Source: an uncultured euryarchaeote (GTDB lineage Archaea; Thermoplasmatota; Poseidoniia; Poseidoniales; Thalassarchaeaceae). Taken from it: DNA of 14,477 bases. This document shows positions 13,688-14,477 of the stretch, one piece after another. The position numbers and the translations under genes were made by a program. The notes under the pieces are model-generated. The model was given only the letters and a program-made list of their open reading frames with translations. It was not told where the DNA came from and did not search any database. Where the stretch lies: assembly GCA_937897085.1 (NCBI GenBank), contig CALCOR010000070.1, positions 1-14,477 on the forward strand, in the 5' to 3' direction. Position 1 is the first letter of the stretch; the number at the start of each line of letters is the position of its first letter.

Positions 13688-14477
13688 CCGAGCGCAGGGA
13701 GCACAGCCGCGAGGCGGTCATCGAGGCACTGCACGGTGTGGCTGCAGAGATGCACGATCGCATGAGCAAGGGTGAATCCCCTACGATGAGCCTGCCGGTT
13801 CGCACCAAGAAGAACATCCAGTTCGACAAGCGGCTCGGGGTCTACAAGTATGGACGCAAGCGGACTGTGCGCGACGCCAGCAGCCTCGGAAGCGCCCGCC
13901 AACTGCTGCGCGCGCTGCACATCATCGAGTTCATCGAGGAGATGATCGATAATGGAAAATCATCCACCCTGCGTGAGATGTACTACATCTCCGAGGGATG
14001 GGGCAACGGCAAGTTCGGCTCACAGAACGAGAGCAACAACCTCGCTGAGGATCTGGAGATCGTCACCCGCTGCCTGCGCGAGGACTTCCGACTGCGACCA
14101 GAGGAGGACGGCTCGCGCATCATCGGCAACATGACCTTCAACGAACTGAATCGACGTGGAGAGTGGATGCGCATCAATGCCCGCGATGACGTGGGGGATT
14201 CCGGATACGGTGTGCCGTACAACGTCGAGGCGGAGAAGATCGAACTGGTCGAGCACGATGTCGACTTCATCATGGCAATCGAGACCGGTGGAATGTTCGA
14301 CCGGTTGGTGGAGAATGGGTTCGATGAGGATTTCAGGGCCGGCCTGATCCATCTCAAGGGACAACCCGCCCGCTCCACCAGACGAATCATCAAACGGATG
14401 AACGAGGAGTGGGACCTGCCTGTCGTGGTGTTCCTCGACGGTGACCCGTGGTCATTCCGCATCTACGCCAGCATCGC
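13684..14477 (+). CDS. top6A: DNA topoisomerase VI subunit A, 3' end missing
   Basis: The DNA-cleaving subunit of topoisomerase VI, homologous to the meiotic Spo11. Only the first 264 codons are in the window and the frame is open to the end. The winged-helix CAP domain holds the catalytic tyrosine in STLREMYYISEGWG, most likely Y101 (the second Tyr, by comparison with Spo11). The Toprim domain begins with the metal-binding acid E200 in MAIETGGMFDRL and D252/D254 in FLDGDPWSFRIY. ATG 13684 overlaps the top6B stop as ATGA. The N-terminal extension before the CAP domain (about 1-45) is charged. The remaining part should contain the rest of Toprim, about 100 more residues by family length. All catalytic residues expected in the visible part are there, so it should be active. 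Confidence 0.96.
   Translation, partial: MTERREHSREAVIEALHGVAAEMHDRMSKGESPTMSLPVRTKKNIQFDKRLGVYKYGRKRTVRDASSLGSARQLLRALHIIEFIEEMIDNGKSSTLREMYYISEGWGNGKFGSQNESNNLAEDLEIVTRCLREDFRLRPEEDGSRIIGNMTFNELNRRGEWMRINARDDVGDSGYGVPYNVEAEKIELVEHDVDFIMAIETGGMFDRLVENGFDEDFRAGLIHLKGQPARSTRRIIKRMNEEWDLPVVVFLDGDPWSFRIYASI

Overview
The window is archaeal chromosomal DNA. Three genes support this: a full TFB (archaeal TFIIB), and an adjacent pair encoding topoisomerase VI subunits B and A. The DNA is mostly G+C-rich, with bacterial-like genes mixed in (RNase HI, GcvH, a sulfotransferase, an adenine methylase). An uncultured euryarchaeon, perhaps Thermoplasmatota / marine group II-III-like, fits best; that lineage is inference, the domain assignment is firm.

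Left part (1-4583): a sulfotransferase-like gene with a short C-terminus reads leftward. Diverging from it is a rightward run of two tandem TerB-like paralogues (808-1233, 1246-1722), a solo N6-adenine DNA methylase of the type IIG/Eco57I class without a visible nuclease domain (about 1867-3861), and a THEP1-like P-loop NTPase (3999-4583). This is the most accessory-looking stretch and the best candidate for a little-described functional unit, although nothing in the sequence proves that the genes work together.

Middle part (4621-8203): a two-helix membrane protein, the lipoyl carrier GcvH and a type 1 RNase H read rightward. RNase H meets a leftward group tail to tail with overlapping stop codons. 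That group is, in transcription order, TFB, a HEAT-repeat-like protein and two small membrane proteins. The last three genes are tightly packed, with an ATGA overlap between the two membrane proteins. The final small gene is A+T-richer than its surroundings and carries a 19-bp exact direct repeat.

Right part (8264-14477): TFB diverges from an aconitase-family enzyme across a 269-bp A+T-rich control region. This region holds a good TATA element for TFB, a 13-bp palindrome beside it, and, just before the aconitase start codon, two mutually exclusive hairpins, one of which contains part of the ribosome binding site. The aconitase has the swivel domain in front of the Fe-S domains. Downstream is a top6B-top6A operon with ATGA overlap; top6A runs off the window end.

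No rRNA, tRNA, CRISPR array, transposase or integrase was seen.
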